Source: Hyphomicrobiales bacterium
Lineage (GTDB): Bacteria > Pseudomonadota > Alphaproteobacteria > Rhizobiales > Rhizobiaceae
Length of the DNA: 64,000 bases
Direction of reading: 5' to 3'
Assembly (NCBI GenBank): GCA_900471925.1
Contig: UCGV01000003.1
Span: 248,001-312,000, forward strand
A program made the translations under genes and the position numbers. Shown here piece by piece: positions 1 through 9,082 of this stretch. Under the pieces are notes generated by a model. That model saw only the letters and a list, made by a program, of their open reading frames with translations. It ran no database searches and was not told the DNA's origin. Within the stretch, counting starts at the first letter, position 1; each line of letters opens with the position of its first letter.

Positions 1-621
1 TGCGGCGGTGTAAAGTCTGTCGCGCATGTCGAGCATCCACATCGTCTCCTCGATCACATCGAGAATTGCGCCCCGCAAATCCGCGTCGATATAGGCGAGC
101 AAATCATGCTGCAGACTGCCCCGCGTCGCCGTGCTGACCAGAAGCTCCCGGAGCTGCTCGACGGAGGGCATGGCAGATATCGCGTCCGCGTTCCCAATAT
201 CGGGAGAATGGATGCCCATCCACGCGAGTGCTGAAGCGTCTAGCAGTTTGGAAAGCGCCCTGCACTGCTGACTTGATAGCTCTTTCGAGGCATCAGCGAT
301 CTTTCGCTTGAAGCACGCGACTGTCGCCCGGACCTTGCCGTTGGCGGCAGCAATCATTTCGACGGCTATGTTGCGGGCCGTCTCAGCGGGCCTGAGGATG
401 TAAACCCGCTGCCGGCCTCGCAAGGACGAGGCCGCAGTGTTTTCCTCCTCGAAACCTCGTACGAGGAAATCTCCCCTTCCCGCCAGGACTTCCAGAAGGA
501 TCAGCACATATCCATCGTTGGGCACAAGATCGAAACTGAGATTGAAAGATCCGTCGCCGACACTCTCGACGATACGGATGTCCATTGCTTTCGACCGAAG
601 CTCAACATTTTCGACGTTCAC
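1..621 (-). CDS. hypothetical protein, 3' end outside window
   Basis: This reading frame stays open for 207 codons from a GTG at 621 to the left edge, so the C-terminus is missing. An in-frame TGA lies eight codons upstream, and a GGGGAG Shine-Dalgarno sits 4 bases before the GTG, which supports that start. An ATG 12 codons further in is the alternative. The visible protein has an N-terminal half rich in beta-type sequence and a helical second half (residues about 90-200). I do not recognise a family and see no signal peptide or membrane segment. It points the same way as the DUF427 gene upstream, 143 bases away. Confidence 0.6.
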   Translation of the reverse strand, partial: MNVENVELRSKAMDIRIVESVGDGSFNLSFDLVPNDGYVLILLEVLAGRGDFLVRGFEEENTAASSLRGRQRVYILRPAETARNIAVEMIAAANGKVRATVACFKRKIADASKELSSQQCRALSKLLDASALAWMGIHSPDIGNADAISAMPSVEQLRELLVSTATRGSLQHDLLAYIDADLRGAILDVIEETMWMLDMRDRLYTAA

Positions 622-764
622 GAAGCTCCCCTGGCTGCATATTCACACCAATGGCAAGAATACTTCAGCCTGGGGAGGTTTGAACATTAACCCAATACGC
701 TTACGTATCGTGAGCCGGCTTAACCTAATTGCTGTGGATCAGAAGGCGAAAGGCCACCTAGCCC

Positions 765-1163
765 TTAAAACTGCCCGGCCTCAGGCGAGGACAGCTCTTC
801 GATGGAATCGATCCGATCAGGATAGAAGGCCATATGGTCCTTGATATTGGCCACGGCAGGATTGGGCGTTTCATAGGTCCAGATCGCGTTCTTCGAGCGC
901 TCGCCGCCTGCCGCAATGCTGTAATAGGATGCTTCGCCCTTGTAGGGACAATGGCTCGTATGGTCGGTGCGTTCCAGCAGCGACATGTCCACATCCTTGC
1001 GCGGAATATATTGCACCGGTGGGTAAGAGGCCTCGCGCAGCGTCAGCGCATCATGCGTATCGGCAACCACCCGGCCGCCGAGCTTGACGACGACGCGGGC
1101 AGGATTGTGTTCGACACTGATCGGATGATCCGGTCCGGGAATTTTGATCGGCTTGCCTGACAT
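765..1163 (-). CDS. DUF427 domain-containing protein
   Basis: The 132-residue product matches the DUF427 family: a small soluble beta-rich protein with the typical pattern of a conserved VxVxLGGxxVADT stretch near residues 25-37, a Pro-Tyr-Pro-rich middle and a Cys-Pro-x-Lys-Gly element near residues 72-76. The length is normal for the family. The biochemical role of DUF427 is not known. The start at 1163 has a GGAG about 10 bases upstream. It stands alone between the hypothetical gene and the PanE-type reductase gene, all on the minus strand. Confidence 0.88.
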   Translation of the reverse strand: MSGKPIKIPGPDHPISVEHNPARVVVKLGGRVVADTHDALTLREASYPPVQYIPRKDVDMSLLERTDHTSHCPYKGEASYYSIAAGGERSKNAIWTYETPNPAVANIKDHMAFYPDRIDSIEELSSPEAGQF

Positions 1164-1229
1164 GGATGTCTACTCCGGATTGATATTCCTGGAGAAGACA
1201 TAGGGTGTGCGGGCGGCGATCCCAAGGGG

Positions 1230-2153
1230 TCAGCGTCTGCCTTCCCTCTCCCGGCGGATTTCGTAGGCCCTGAGATGTGCGTGGACGAGCGACAGCATCG
1301 CTGGCCTCGTACCGGACTGCACGATCATGTCGCCGATGATCTGCTCCGCCTCGATGCGCGCGCCGGCTTCGATATCGCGCAGCATGGACGTGGTGATGGT
1401 CGATCCGGCCATCGTCATCATGCCGCGAATACGTTCGAGCGCTGCCGCATCGAGCGCAAAGCCCTGACCGGCCGCGACGGACGCGCATTCGTCGATCACC
1501 TGCAGTGCGACATCCGACGCGCCGGCCGCAACATAGTCGCCGATCGCCGATCGCATAAGGCAGGTCATGCCGGCGCTTGAAGCGATGAAAACCCACTTAT
1601 CCCACATGGACTGCAGGATATTGGCGCTCGCCTCCGCCTGGAAACCGGCATCGGCCATCACCGCGGCAATGGTTTCGATACGCGACGACAATCCGCCGGC
1701 CCGCTCGCCGAACGAAAGGCGGTGGGTATCGTTCATGTGCAGGATCGCCCCATCAGGCGCGATCGTCGTGGAAATGAAACAGGTGCCGCCGAGAACGGAC
1801 TCGGCACCAAATCGGCGTTCCAGCACATCGAGATGCGCCATCCCGTTCAGCGTCGGCAGGATTGTCGTTTCAGGCCCGACCGCCGGCGCGAAGGAAGCGA
1901 TCGCATCGTCGATATCATAGGCCTTGCAGCCGAGCAGGACGAGATCGAAAGGCTCGCTGATCCTGTCGGCGGTCACGAGTTTCGGCTGGACAACATGGGC
2001 GTCACCAAGCGGGCTGCGGATGATGAGACCGTTGAGCAGCAGAGTCTCGGCCCGCTTCGGACGTACCAGAAAAGTCACGTCCCGGCCCGCAGCGGCGAGC
2101 CGGCCACCGAAATAGCCACCGATACCGCCGGCGCCCACAACAAGAATACGCAT
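1230..2153 (-). CDS. 2-dehydropantoate 2-reductase family protein
   Basis: The 307-residue protein belongs to the ketopantoate reductase (PanE/ApbA) family, which uses NADPH to reduce 2-dehydropantoate to pantoate in the pantothenate pathway. Residues 1-13 carry the Rossmann motif GAGGIGG directly after the start, the usual position. A MWDKW element near residue 180 supplies the expected catalytic lysine. I chose the ATG at 2153 because the longer frame to 2186 only adds 11 residues before the Rossmann strand. Rhizobia often carry several PanE paralogues, so this copy may act on another 2-oxo acid. No pantothenate genes lie nearby. Confidence 0.85.
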   Translation of the reverse strand: MRILVVGAGGIGGYFGGRLAAAGRDVTFLVRPKRAETLLLNGLIIRSPLGDAHVVQPKLVTADRISEPFDLVLLGCKAYDIDDAIASFAPAVGPETTILPTLNGMAHLDVLERRFGAESVLGGTCFISTTIAPDGAILHMNDTHRLSFGERAGGLSSRIETIAAVMADAGFQAEASANILQSMWDKWVFIASSAGMTCLMRSAIGDYVAAGASDVALQVIDECASVAAGQGFALDAAALERIRGMMTMAGSTITTSMLRDIEAGARIEAEQIIGDMIVQSGTRPAMLSLVHAHLRAYEIRREREGRR

Positions 2154-2270
2154 CTGAAATCCGATCCATCCATTCAAAGATTGCACCGGAGGATCGCCAT
2201 TGCCGCTGCCGCGTCAAGACGAAAGGGCCGCGGAGGCGTCCACCTCCGCGGCTTGTGATCGGTTGTCGGC

Positions 2271-3206
2271 TTACCAGCGGTCGAGACCGAGCAGCTTGCG
2301 GCCGAGTGGCGTCAGTTCAGCGGTCGTGGCATTGTGCTTTTCCCATTCGCGCGGATCGCCGGGGAAGGCATCGCGCTTCGGATGGTCGAGCTCCCGCCAC
2401 AGGCGGATGCGCTCGTCGCGTTCTTCGGCATTGTCGTATTCGGCCGGATGCATGGAAATATACTGCGCCATGCGCACACGGTTATCGGCGTGGTTCGGGC
2501 GAACGCCATGGGCGAGCAGCGAATTGAAGATCATCAGGTCGCCCGGCTCCATGTCGATATTGACGGTCGAAAGACCGGTCATATCGGGATGCATCGGATC
2601 GCGATCCTCGGGCTGCGTCTTCACCCATTCGTCGAAATGTTCGAAGAGATAGGGCACGCACTGGAAGCCGCCGACATCGCCGTCCTGCTTCTTGAGGCTG
2701 AGGACCGCCTGCACGCCGATCGGCATCGGCCGAATGGACGTATCGACATCCCAGTGGATGAAGCCGTTCGGATTGCCCTTGACCTTCTTCGGCGGATTGA
2801 GATTGGCGCGGTCGATCGTCACCCACAGGTCTTCGCGGTCCCAGATATCGACGAAGACGTCGTAGACCCGCTTTTCCATGCGATTGTCCCAGAGTGCCTG
2901 GTGATTGTAGATCTCCAGCATGCCGGTATTGTTGAGCTCTTTCATCTTGTGCTCGCGGCGCTGCGGCGCATACCACGTGGAAGGATCGTTCGGATCCTTC
3001 TCGTCAAAACGCCAGAGCACCTCCACAAGCCGCTCGACATTGGCTGCAGGAACGGCCTGGCGAACGATGACATAACCCTTCGTTGTCCAGTGCTGCCAGT
3101 CCGCCTCCGAGAGCACGCGCAGCGGCAATGTCTTCTTGATATCCTTGAGCTGGGTGCTGACCGACGAGGCCGTCGGATGTGCGTCGCGTTTCGCTGCCAG
3201 TTGCAT
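2271..3206 (-). CDS. phytanoyl-CoA dioxygenase (PhyH) family protein
   Basis: This 311-residue protein is a PhyH-type Fe(II)/2-oxoglutarate dioxygenase, expected to hydroxylate an unidentified small molecule. The iron triad is visible as His151 and Asp153 (in IHWDVD) and His233 (in LLAHGVRPN), and an RVRM arginine further on is suited to bind 2-oxoglutarate. The start at 3206 has a GGGAGG Shine-Dalgarno, so the longer frame to 3299 is not needed. It is transcribed divergently from an AraC regulator gene (3342), which may control it; this pairing is the only clue to substrate. Confidence 0.85.
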   Translation of the reverse strand: MQLAAKRDAHPTASSVSTQLKDIKKTLPLRVLSEADWQHWTTKGYVIVRQAVPAANVERLVEVLWRFDEKDPNDPSTWYAPQRREHKMKELNNTGMLEIYNHQALWDNRMEKRVYDVFVDIWDREDLWVTIDRANLNPPKKVKGNPNGFIHWDVDTSIRPMPIGVQAVLSLKKQDGDVGGFQCVPYLFEHFDEWVKTQPEDRDPMHPDMTGLSTVNIDMEPGDLMIFNSLLAHGVRPNHADNRVRMAQYISMHPAEYDNAEERDERIRLWRELDHPKRDAFPGDPREWEKHNATTAELTPLGRKLLGLDRW

Positions 3207-3341
3207 GAGATCCTCCCATCGATTGATCCATCCCTGTTCTTTCAGGCAATGAGGAGAGTTTAGCGCAGGAGCGCCGGCCATGTTGTGCCAGCTTGGCAAT
3301 TTATGGTACTATTCTGGCGTCAACAATCCAAAAGGCGCCCG

Positions 3342-4205
3342 ATGAGGCCATATCTCGAGATATTGCCACGGCATGCGGACAGTTCATGGAGCATGCTGAA
3401 CCGGCGCCTTGACGACGCCATCCCTTTCCAATGGCACCACCATCCCGAATTCGAACTGACGCTGACGCTGAATTCCATCGGCCAGCGTTTCATTGGCGAC
3501 CATACCGGAGAATATGAGGATGGCGACCTCGTGCTCGTCGGCCCCAACCTGCCGCACACCTGGGTGTCACGTGCCAAATACGACGAGGCAGACCCGCATA
3601 TCGCCCTCGTGCTCTGGTTCCATCCGGACTGGATGCAGCAGATGATATCGGGTGCGGTGGAGCTTCGCCCGGTTGAAACGATGCTTGCCCGCGCCGACCG
3701 CGGCCTGCATTTCTCTAGGGATGCCACAGCGGCCGTCCGCGGCGAGATCGAAGCAATCTTCGTCAAGCCGCCCGCGGAACGGCTGCTTTCGCTCTTCAAC
3801 ATCCTCGGCTCCATTGCGTCGGACCGGCAGGCATCCGCTCTCGCCAGCGCACCCGGCCAGAGCCGCGAATTGCAGGAAAGCCGGGATCGCATCGATCGGG
3901 TACTCACCCATCTGCATCTGAACTACGCCCGCGCAATTGCCTTGGAAGAACTCGCCGATATCGCAGCCCTCAGCGTTTCCGGTCTGCATCGGCTCTTCCG
4001 CCGCCACACCGGCTCGACCGTTTCGGACTATCTGATCCGCATGCGCATCGGCGACGCCTGCGCCCGCCTCTCGGCCACCCCCCAGCCCATCGGCCATATA
4101 GCCGATGCTGTCGGCTATAGTTCGCTTGCCAATTTCAACAGGCAGTTCCGGGCACAGACCGGCATGACGCCGCGCGAATACCGCAACGTCTTCCGTCGCG
4201 CCTAA
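3342..4205 (+). CDS. AraC family transcriptional regulator
   Basis: The 287-residue protein has an N-terminal cupin-like sensing domain (His-rich FQWHHHPEFEL near residue 30, which looks like a ligand pocket) and a C-terminal AraC double helix-turn-helix (about residues 185-285, ending with the family signature FNRQFRAQTGMTPREYR). It is divergent from the PhyH dioxygenase gene, with a 135-base shared promoter region, and probably regulates it. The start at 3342 places the cupin domain normally. Its stop codon overlaps the stop of the convergent exporter gene by 3 bases. Confidence 0.88.
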   Translation: MRPYLEILPRHADSSWSMLNRRLDDAIPFQWHHHPEFELTLTLNSIGQRFIGDHTGEYEDGDLVLVGPNLPHTWVSRAKYDEADPHIALVLWFHPDWMQQMISGAVELRPVETMLARADRGLHFSRDATAAVRGEIEAIFVKPPAERLLSLFNILGSIASDRQASALASAPGQSRELQESRDRIDRVLTHLHLNYARAIALEELADIAALSVSGLHRLFRRHTGSTVSDYLIRMRIGDACARLSATPQPIGHIADAVGYSSLANFNRQFRAQTGMTPREYRNVFRRA

Positions 4206-5089
4206 GCTCTCGCGGCCCGCCGCAGGCTGGCAAGCCCGAGCCCGACAACCGCAGTCAGCACACAGGCGATGCCGAAAATCTGGTTGAGACCGATCGCCTC
4301 CCCAAGAGCCAGAAAGGCGAAGATGACGGCCGATACCGGTGCAACGGCCGTAAATAGAGATGCCTCCGCACCGCTGACGCGTTCCGCACCCGCATACCAG
4401 AGCAGGAAACCGCCGACAGTCGGCACCAGTGCGTAGTAGACCACGGCGAGGATGGCGGAGTGCAAACCCATCCCGGCATCACGATGTTCGAAAAGAGCGG
4501 GGACGGCGGCCACTACGAAGCCGATCGCCGTCATCAGCGCCGATTGCGTCAGCGGCGGAATGGCCGTGCCAAGCCGCTTGTTCAGCAGAATGAAAAGCCC
4601 TTCGCAGATGACCGCACCGAAAATCAGCAGATCGCCGATAGGAGATCCCCGCCCGGCTGCCGGCGAAAAGACGATGGAGAGGACGCCTGCCGCCGCAAGC
4701 CCGATCGCCAGCAGCAGGAAGCGGTGCGGCCTTTCGCCAAGCACCAGGATGGAGATCGCCGCAGAGACGACGGGCAAGGTACCGATGATGACGCCTGCAT
4801 TGGCGGCCGATGTCAGCGACAAACCCGATATCAGCAAGGTCGTGTAACCGACGCTCCCCGCCCCTGCCTGCGTGACGAGGATCAGCCAGTCCCGCCCGGA
4901 AAGCTTCGGCAGCCGCGATCCTGTCCAGCGCATCAGGAAAAGGAAGAAGGGAAAGGCGACGGCAAACCGCAACGCCGTCGCGGTAAAGGGCGGCAGGCCC
5001 GAGGCGATGACCTTGCTGGCAATGACGGTACTGCCGACTGTCACCATCGCCAGCGTGAGATAAATATAACCCTGCAATTGCCTGCTCAT
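4202..5089 (-). CDS. EamA/DMT family exporter
   Basis: The 295-residue integral membrane protein has about ten hydrophobic segments in two EamA repeats (roughly residues 8-140 and 150-285), the layout of drug/metabolite transporters that export amino acids, purines or drugs. I chose the ATG at 5089 because GGAG lies 6 bases upstream; longer frames start at 5101 and 5119. It follows the AraC regulator gene (5174-5983) by 85 bases on the same strand, a common arrangement in which the regulator controls the exporter. The substrate is unknown. Confidence 0.87.
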   Translation of the reverse strand: MSRQLQGYIYLTLAMVTVGSTVIASKVIASGLPPFTATALRFAVAFPFFLFLMRWTGSRLPKLSGRDWLILVTQAGAGSVGYTTLLISGLSLTSAANAGVIIGTLPVVSAAISILVLGERPHRFLLLAIGLAAAGVLSIVFSPAAGRGSPIGDLLIFGAVICEGLFILLNKRLGTAIPPLTQSALMTAIGFVVAAVPALFEHRDAGMGLHSAILAVVYYALVPTVGGFLLWYAGAERVSGAEASLFTAVAPVSAVIFAFLALGEAIGLNQIFGIACVLTAVVGLGLASLRRAARA

Positions 5090-5173
5090 CTGCCGCTCCA
5101 TTCGAGATGGCGCAAACAAACAGGCAGAAAGACCGGAGGTCTTGAACGAAATTGCAGGAGGTCAGGCCGAGGA

Positions 5174-5983
5174 TCAGGCCAAGAACTGGGAATGCCCGCG
5201 CGCATAGGCGCCGGGCGTCAGCCCATAGCGGGAAACGAAGGCTCGCGTCATGTGGCTCTGGTCGGCAAAACCGCTTGCCGCAGCAGCCTCGGCGAGCGAT
5301 GCCCCGCCAGCGATCAGCCGTCGGGCAAGATGCACGCGGGCCTGAACGAGATAGGCATGTGGCGTAAAGCCCGTCGCCCGGGCAAAGGCCCTCAACACCT
5401 GAAAGCGGCTCAGGCCGCTTTCCCGCGCCAGATCGGCAAGCGAAATCTCGGCCGCCGGATCGTCATCGATCATGGAGCGCGCGTGGACGATGGATTGCGG
5501 CAGCGCCAGATCCTCCTGCATCGCCGTTTCACGCATGGCGTCGGCTATGACCGACAGCAGCAGTTCCTCGCTGCGCATTCGTGCCTCATCGCCTGTCACC
5601 GCCGAAAACAGGGCGCGGAAGCGTTCGGCAAGCCGCTCATCACGCATGACGGGGCGCGGAATTTCCGACCGCCTCTGCCCGTTTTCCGCGACCTCGCGCG
5701 CAAGGCCGTCCATGATGGCGGGATCGAAATAGAGGATGTTCCAGGATCGCGCCGCACCGATCGGCGCGCCGTCATGCACCTCGTTCGGATTGACCGTGAT
5801 GAGATCGCCGGCTTTCGCCTCCACCATGCCACGCCCGCTCAGCGACTTCTGCGCACCGGAAAACATCAGGCCGATACCGAATTGTTCATGCGTATGACGG
5901 GCAAAATGATGGCCGGTCGTTGCAATCACCGCTTCGACGCCCGGCAGGGAGGAACGGAGCATCCTGAACTGGCTGGCTGCCAT
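5174..5983 (-). CDS. AraC family transcriptional regulator
   Basis: This 269-residue protein has an N-terminal AraC-type cupin domain (HTHEQFGIGLMFSG near residue 35) and a C-terminal AraC helix-turn-helix pair ending in the signature DQSHMTRAFVSRYGLTPGAY. AraC proteins of this shape usually sense amino acids or drugs and control an adjacent exporter, and here the EamA exporter gene follows directly. The ATG at 5983 is preceded by AAAGGAG with 6 bases spacing; the frame extends six codons further to 6001 but lacks a better signal. Confidence 0.88.
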   Translation of the reverse strand: MAASQFRMLRSSLPGVEAVIATTGHHFARHTHEQFGIGLMFSGAQKSLSGRGMVEAKAGDLITVNPNEVHDGAPIGAARSWNILYFDPAIMDGLAREVAENGQRRSEIPRPVMRDERLAERFRALFSAVTGDEARMRSEELLLSVIADAMRETAMQEDLALPQSIVHARSMIDDDPAAEISLADLARESGLSRFQVLRAFARATGFTPHAYLVQARVHLARRLIAGGASLAEAAAASGFADQSHMTRAFVSRYGLTPGAYARGHSQFLA

Positions 5984-6087
5984 CGCAATCTCCTTTGCCA
6001 CAGACTGTGCCAGCCGACGGCGAGCTGGGCAAGCGCCGAAGCAGTTCCAGCAAAAGCGCAGAACGTTTTGCGCCAGAACAAGGAGCT

Positions 6088-6885
6088 CTAGAAGAACTCA
6101 TCGAGGAGCTGATAATAATCCATCCTCATGGGATCGATGATCGTGAGACCATAGGCGTTGAGAAACGGCCGCACGAATTCCCCACCGAAATTATAGGCGA
6201 CACTGCGGCAGGCGAGCGCAATATCCCGGTAGCGATCGGAAACACCGAGACGGCAGCAATCGATATAGCCTGCAAAACGCCCATCCGCCGCCATGAAGTT
6301 CGGCAGGCAGGCATCGCCATGCGCAATCACGAGATCTTCGTTTGCAGGCCGCAGCCGCTGCAATTCGCCGAAAAGGAAGAAAGCGCTCTTGCCGAGCCGC
6401 GCCTCGTCAAAGTCAGTCTCATCGACAAGACCTGCCCGCATGCGCGCTTCGGCGGCCGCAAGGCGATTGTCGAGACGATGATCGAACGGGCAACTGCCGA
6501 TATCGAGACTGTGGAGAGCGCTGAGCGCGAATGCGAATATCTCGATACGCTCTTCCGGCAGCAGGGCTGTGGCACTGACGAGATCGGCGCCAGGCAGCGC
6601 CGTCATCAGCAGGAAATTGCGTTCGCCATCACTCTCATAGGCGATGACTTCAGGGCATGGCAAACCGCATCCCGCGAACCATGCGAGGCGCTTGGCCTCG
6701 TCGGAAAGCTCCGAGAAAGGCCCTGCCTCCTCGATCTTCAGGTAGAGCTGGGGTCGCCCTTGGCCTTCTAGCCGGAAAACGCAGGCCGATGAACGGCCGA
6801 GCGCATCGCGACGCCATTCGTAACCGCCAAGATGGCCCCGGAGCGAGACCGGCAGCCTGCCATCTTCCTGAAGCGGAACGACCAT
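6088..6885 (-). CDS. aminoglycoside 3'-phosphotransferase family protein (NptII-like)
   Basis: The 265-residue protein closely resembles APH(3')-II enzymes, which inactivate kanamycin and neomycin by ATP-dependent phosphorylation of the 3'-hydroxyl. Visible features are the ATP lysine (Lys50 in YLKIE), the catalytic HGDACLPN with Asp191, the Mg-binding Asp209 in GYIDCCRLGVSDRYRDIAL, and a C-terminus LLDEFF like that of NptII. The length equals the family norm. Base composition is like that of the neighbours, and no mobile element is present, so it looks like a resident chromosomal gene. Whether it gives resistance cannot be read from sequence. Confidence 0.88.
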   Translation of the reverse strand: MVVPLQEDGRLPVSLRGHLGGYEWRRDALGRSSACVFRLEGQGRPQLYLKIEEAGPFSELSDEAKRLAWFAGCGLPCPEVIAYESDGERNFLLMTALPGADLVSATALLPEERIEIFAFALSALHSLDIGSCPFDHRLDNRLAAAEARMRAGLVDETDFDEARLGKSAFFLFGELQRLRPANEDLVIAHGDACLPNFMAADGRFAGYIDCCRLGVSDRYRDIALACRSVAYNFGGEFVRPFLNAYGLTIIDPMRMDYYQLLDEFF

Positions 6886-6935
6886 GACGATCCTGTGGGA
6901 GAAAAAAGCCCCTTTGGGAGCTTGAGGACGGTGCC

Positions 6936-7097
6936 TTAGTGGACGGTTCCGACCGGCGCGCCATCCATAAGAATCTCGAAAGCTTCTTCCAGAGCAGCAA
7001 CCAGAATATCGGTCAGCTCGTCGGCCTTGTTTTCCACAAACATCAGGCTGACGGCTTCGTCCTGGCGCTCAAAGAAGTGCTCGATCTCGTTCGACAT
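6936..7097 (-). CDS. small conserved-looking acidic protein, 53 aa
   Basis: A 53-codon frame runs from an ATG at 7097 to a TAA at 6936, with AAGGGA about 9 bases upstream. The product is acidic and predicted mostly helical (a run of about 40 residues rich in Glu, Ala and Leu), with no signal peptide. It lies 50 bases upstream of the aminoglycoside-phosphotransferase-like gene on the same strand and may share its transcript. I do not recognise the family. Function is unknown. Confidence 0.6.
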   Translation of the reverse strand: MSNEIEHFFERQDEAVSLMFVENKADELTDILVAALEEAFEILMDGAPVGTVH

Positions 7098-7201
7098 ATC
7101 ATGTGTCCCTTCACTACCGTAACATAACGGCCATGGGGCAACTTTAAAGATGGTTCCTTGCGCGTGGCTTGTTCCGGGATGGGATTAACGCCGCTGCTTT
7201 C

Positions 7202-8251
7202 TCAATCCCGAAGCTTTCGGCTTTTCCATTGGCTCCGCGGTATGGCGTCGCCGACGTCAAGGGCAAAGGAAACAACCTTTGTGGCATTCTCGTCCACCTC
7301 GCAGCGGAAACGAACATTGTACCACCCTTTGATCGTGCGAAAGGCTCCCGCCCTGACATCGAGAACCGTCCCGACTGATAAGTCATAATTTGGGACAAGC
7401 ATAGGCTGAACACTGGGCGATCCGTGGATCAGTTGTTGCTCAAGTTCGCTCGCGCAGAGCTTTCCGGCGCGCATGCCGCGTGTCACACCCTCCATTGCTG
7501 TTCGTGCAACGGGGTCGTCAGTATCGCTCTCTGAAAACAGAGTCTTGGCTTCAGTTAGCTCATCCTTTGTCGGCTCGGCCTTCGGTGTTTCAGCCGGCTT
7601 TGGTTCAGCAGGTTTCGTCTGCTCGATGCTCGTCTTGGCTTCTCCAGACAGTTCCGCAAGCGGTGCATTGCGCTCGTGGGAAACATCGGCCGCCGCGGTC
7701 TCGGGCAGCTTCACATCTTCAGGAACTGGTTTTGCGGGAGGCGTCTCCGTCTGTGGTTTTTCCGCTGCCGCCTGCGTTTGCAGCGGATCAGCCTGAGCAT
7801 TATGGGGCGGCGCAGTCTCGGCAGGTTTCACTTCGCCCTGAGAGGAGTTCCCGGTCAACGACTTTTGCGGACCACTATTCTTGTCACCATATTCGGTTAT
7901 CGTCTGCAAAGTCGGCATAGGCATAGGCTTTGCCTGATCCGGAGCCTTCTCAGCCGGTGGCGGAGGAGGAGGTGGCGGTGGTGGCGGTTCAACTTTCGCC
8001 TGCTCCTTCGGCTTTTCTTCTTCTTTCGGCTTCTCCTCGGGCTTTTTCTCTTCCGGCGGCGGGACGAGTTCGACCTTCACGCTCTCATCTTCGGGCGGTG
8101 TAGGCGGGAACTTGGGAAGGCCGAATATGAGGAGCGCGACGATCGGCAGATGCGCCAGGACGGACGCAACCACACCCCAGCGAACGCGCGGTTCCTGGTG
8201 CTCCTTTTCGTGGTCGGCATTATCAGCCGGATCGACGTCTTCTTCAATCAC
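7202..8251 (-). CDS. DUF930 domain-containing protein, TonB-like layout
   Basis: The 349-residue protein has a short cytoplasmic N-terminus, one membrane segment (residues about 26-45), a long Pro/Glu/Lys-rich spacer with a run of eleven prolines (about 90-100), and a C-terminal DUF930 domain (about 235-345) with Cys near LCASELE and FRCEVD. The layout recalls TonB/TolA proteins spanning the periplasm. The only usable start is the GTG at 8251, with no good Shine-Dalgarno. It follows a paralogous DUF930 gene in the same frame. Function is unknown. Confidence 0.82.
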   Translation of the reverse strand: MIEEDVDPADNADHEKEHQEPRVRWGVVASVLAHLPIVALLIFGLPKFPPTPPEDESVKVELVPPPEEKKPEEKPKEEEKPKEQAKVEPPPPPPPPPPPAEKAPDQAKPMPMPTLQTITEYGDKNSGPQKSLTGNSSQGEVKPAETAPPHNAQADPLQTQAAAEKPQTETPPAKPVPEDVKLPETAAADVSHERNAPLAELSGEAKTSIEQTKPAEPKPAETPKAEPTKDELTEAKTLFSESDTDDPVARTAMEGVTRGMRAGKLCASELEQQLIHGSPSVQPMLVPNYDLSVGTVLDVRAGAFRTIKGWYNVRFRCEVDENATKVVSFALDVGDAIPRSQWKSRKLRD

Positions 8252-8341
8252 AGCAGCGATGTGGCCTTTAAAATCGGCAGCATCAAGCCACGAATCGAAA
8301 AAACCTTGTGATGATGGCCCCTCGCGACCGCCAATCCAGCC

Positions 8342-9082
8342 TCATTGATCGGCCTCACCATCCTCGGCGACCAGATTGTGCTCCTGCCACATATCCCTCG
8401 GAATGGCATCGCCGATCGCAAAGGCAAAGGCCGTGACAGACTTCCCGGCGGGATCCACCTCGCAATGGAAGCGGATGTTGAACCAGTTGCGCTTGGTCCG
8501 AAACGCCCCGCCCTCGACCACGACGCTGTTACCGCTGATCTTCTCCGGCTTCATGGCATAGGGGGCGACAAGATCAGGCTTCGAACCCGGCCGCAAATGG
8601 TTGATCTGCTCCAGCGCTTCGAGATTGCACAGCTGAAGATTGCGCTCCCCGCCCGACAATGTGCCGAGCATTTCGCGCGCCTTTCGGCTGCGTGGACTGG
8701 CAAGTGTCTTTGCCGAGAACAGTTCGGTGGCCTGCGCCAGTGGCGGCGGCCCCGGCGTGACCGGCTTCGGCATGGCAGGCGGCAATGGAAGCGGCTCCCG
8801 CGATGCCTCCAGAGGCGCTGACGGCGGCGCCTCCCCCGCTGCGCCGGCAGCGTCGTCACGCCTGTCCGGCGACTGTTGGGCAGCAGGCAGCGGCGATGGC
8901 GCAGCGATTACCGGTGGCGGCGTTACGACTTCCACGTCGACACTGTCTTCCGGCGGGGCAAGGATCGGCTTTACGTCGGGCAGAAAAGCCAAGAGGATGA
9001 CGATGATGCCAAGATGCAGGACGAGCGATGCCGGCAATGCCGGATCGAACTTTCCTCTCTGCAACAGGCCGACATGTTCCAT
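8342..9082 (-). CDS. DUF930 domain-containing protein
   Basis: This is a paralogue of the next gene downstream: an N-terminal membrane segment (SLVLHLGIIVILLAFL), a Pro/Ala-rich spacer and a C-terminal DUF930 domain with the shared core GGAFRTKRNWFNIRFHCEVD and the ending FAIGDAIPRDMW. I chose the ATG at 9082 (246 residues); a TTG at 9112 adds ten residues and cannot be excluded, as neither has a strong ribosome site. It lies in a minus-strand run with the GYD gene upstream and the second DUF930 gene downstream. Function is unknown. Confidence 0.8.
   Translation of the reverse strand: MEHVGLLQRGKFDPALPASLVLHLGIIVILLAFLPDVKPILAPPEDSVDVEVVTPPPVIAAPSPLPAAQQSPDRRDDAAGAAGEAPPSAPLEASREPLPLPPAMPKPVTPGPPPLAQATELFSAKTLASPRSRKAREMLGTLSGGERNLQLCNLEALEQINHLRPGSKPDLVAPYAMKPEKISGNSVVVEGGAFRTKRNWFNIRFHCEVDPAGKSVTAFAFAIGDAIPRDMWQEHNLVAEDGEADQ

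Noticed and set aside
4460..6091. 543-codon frame on the plus strand over the exporter and AraC genes
   Set aside because: Arg/Gly/Gln-rich translation without domains, crossing two genuine genes with good starts and motifs.
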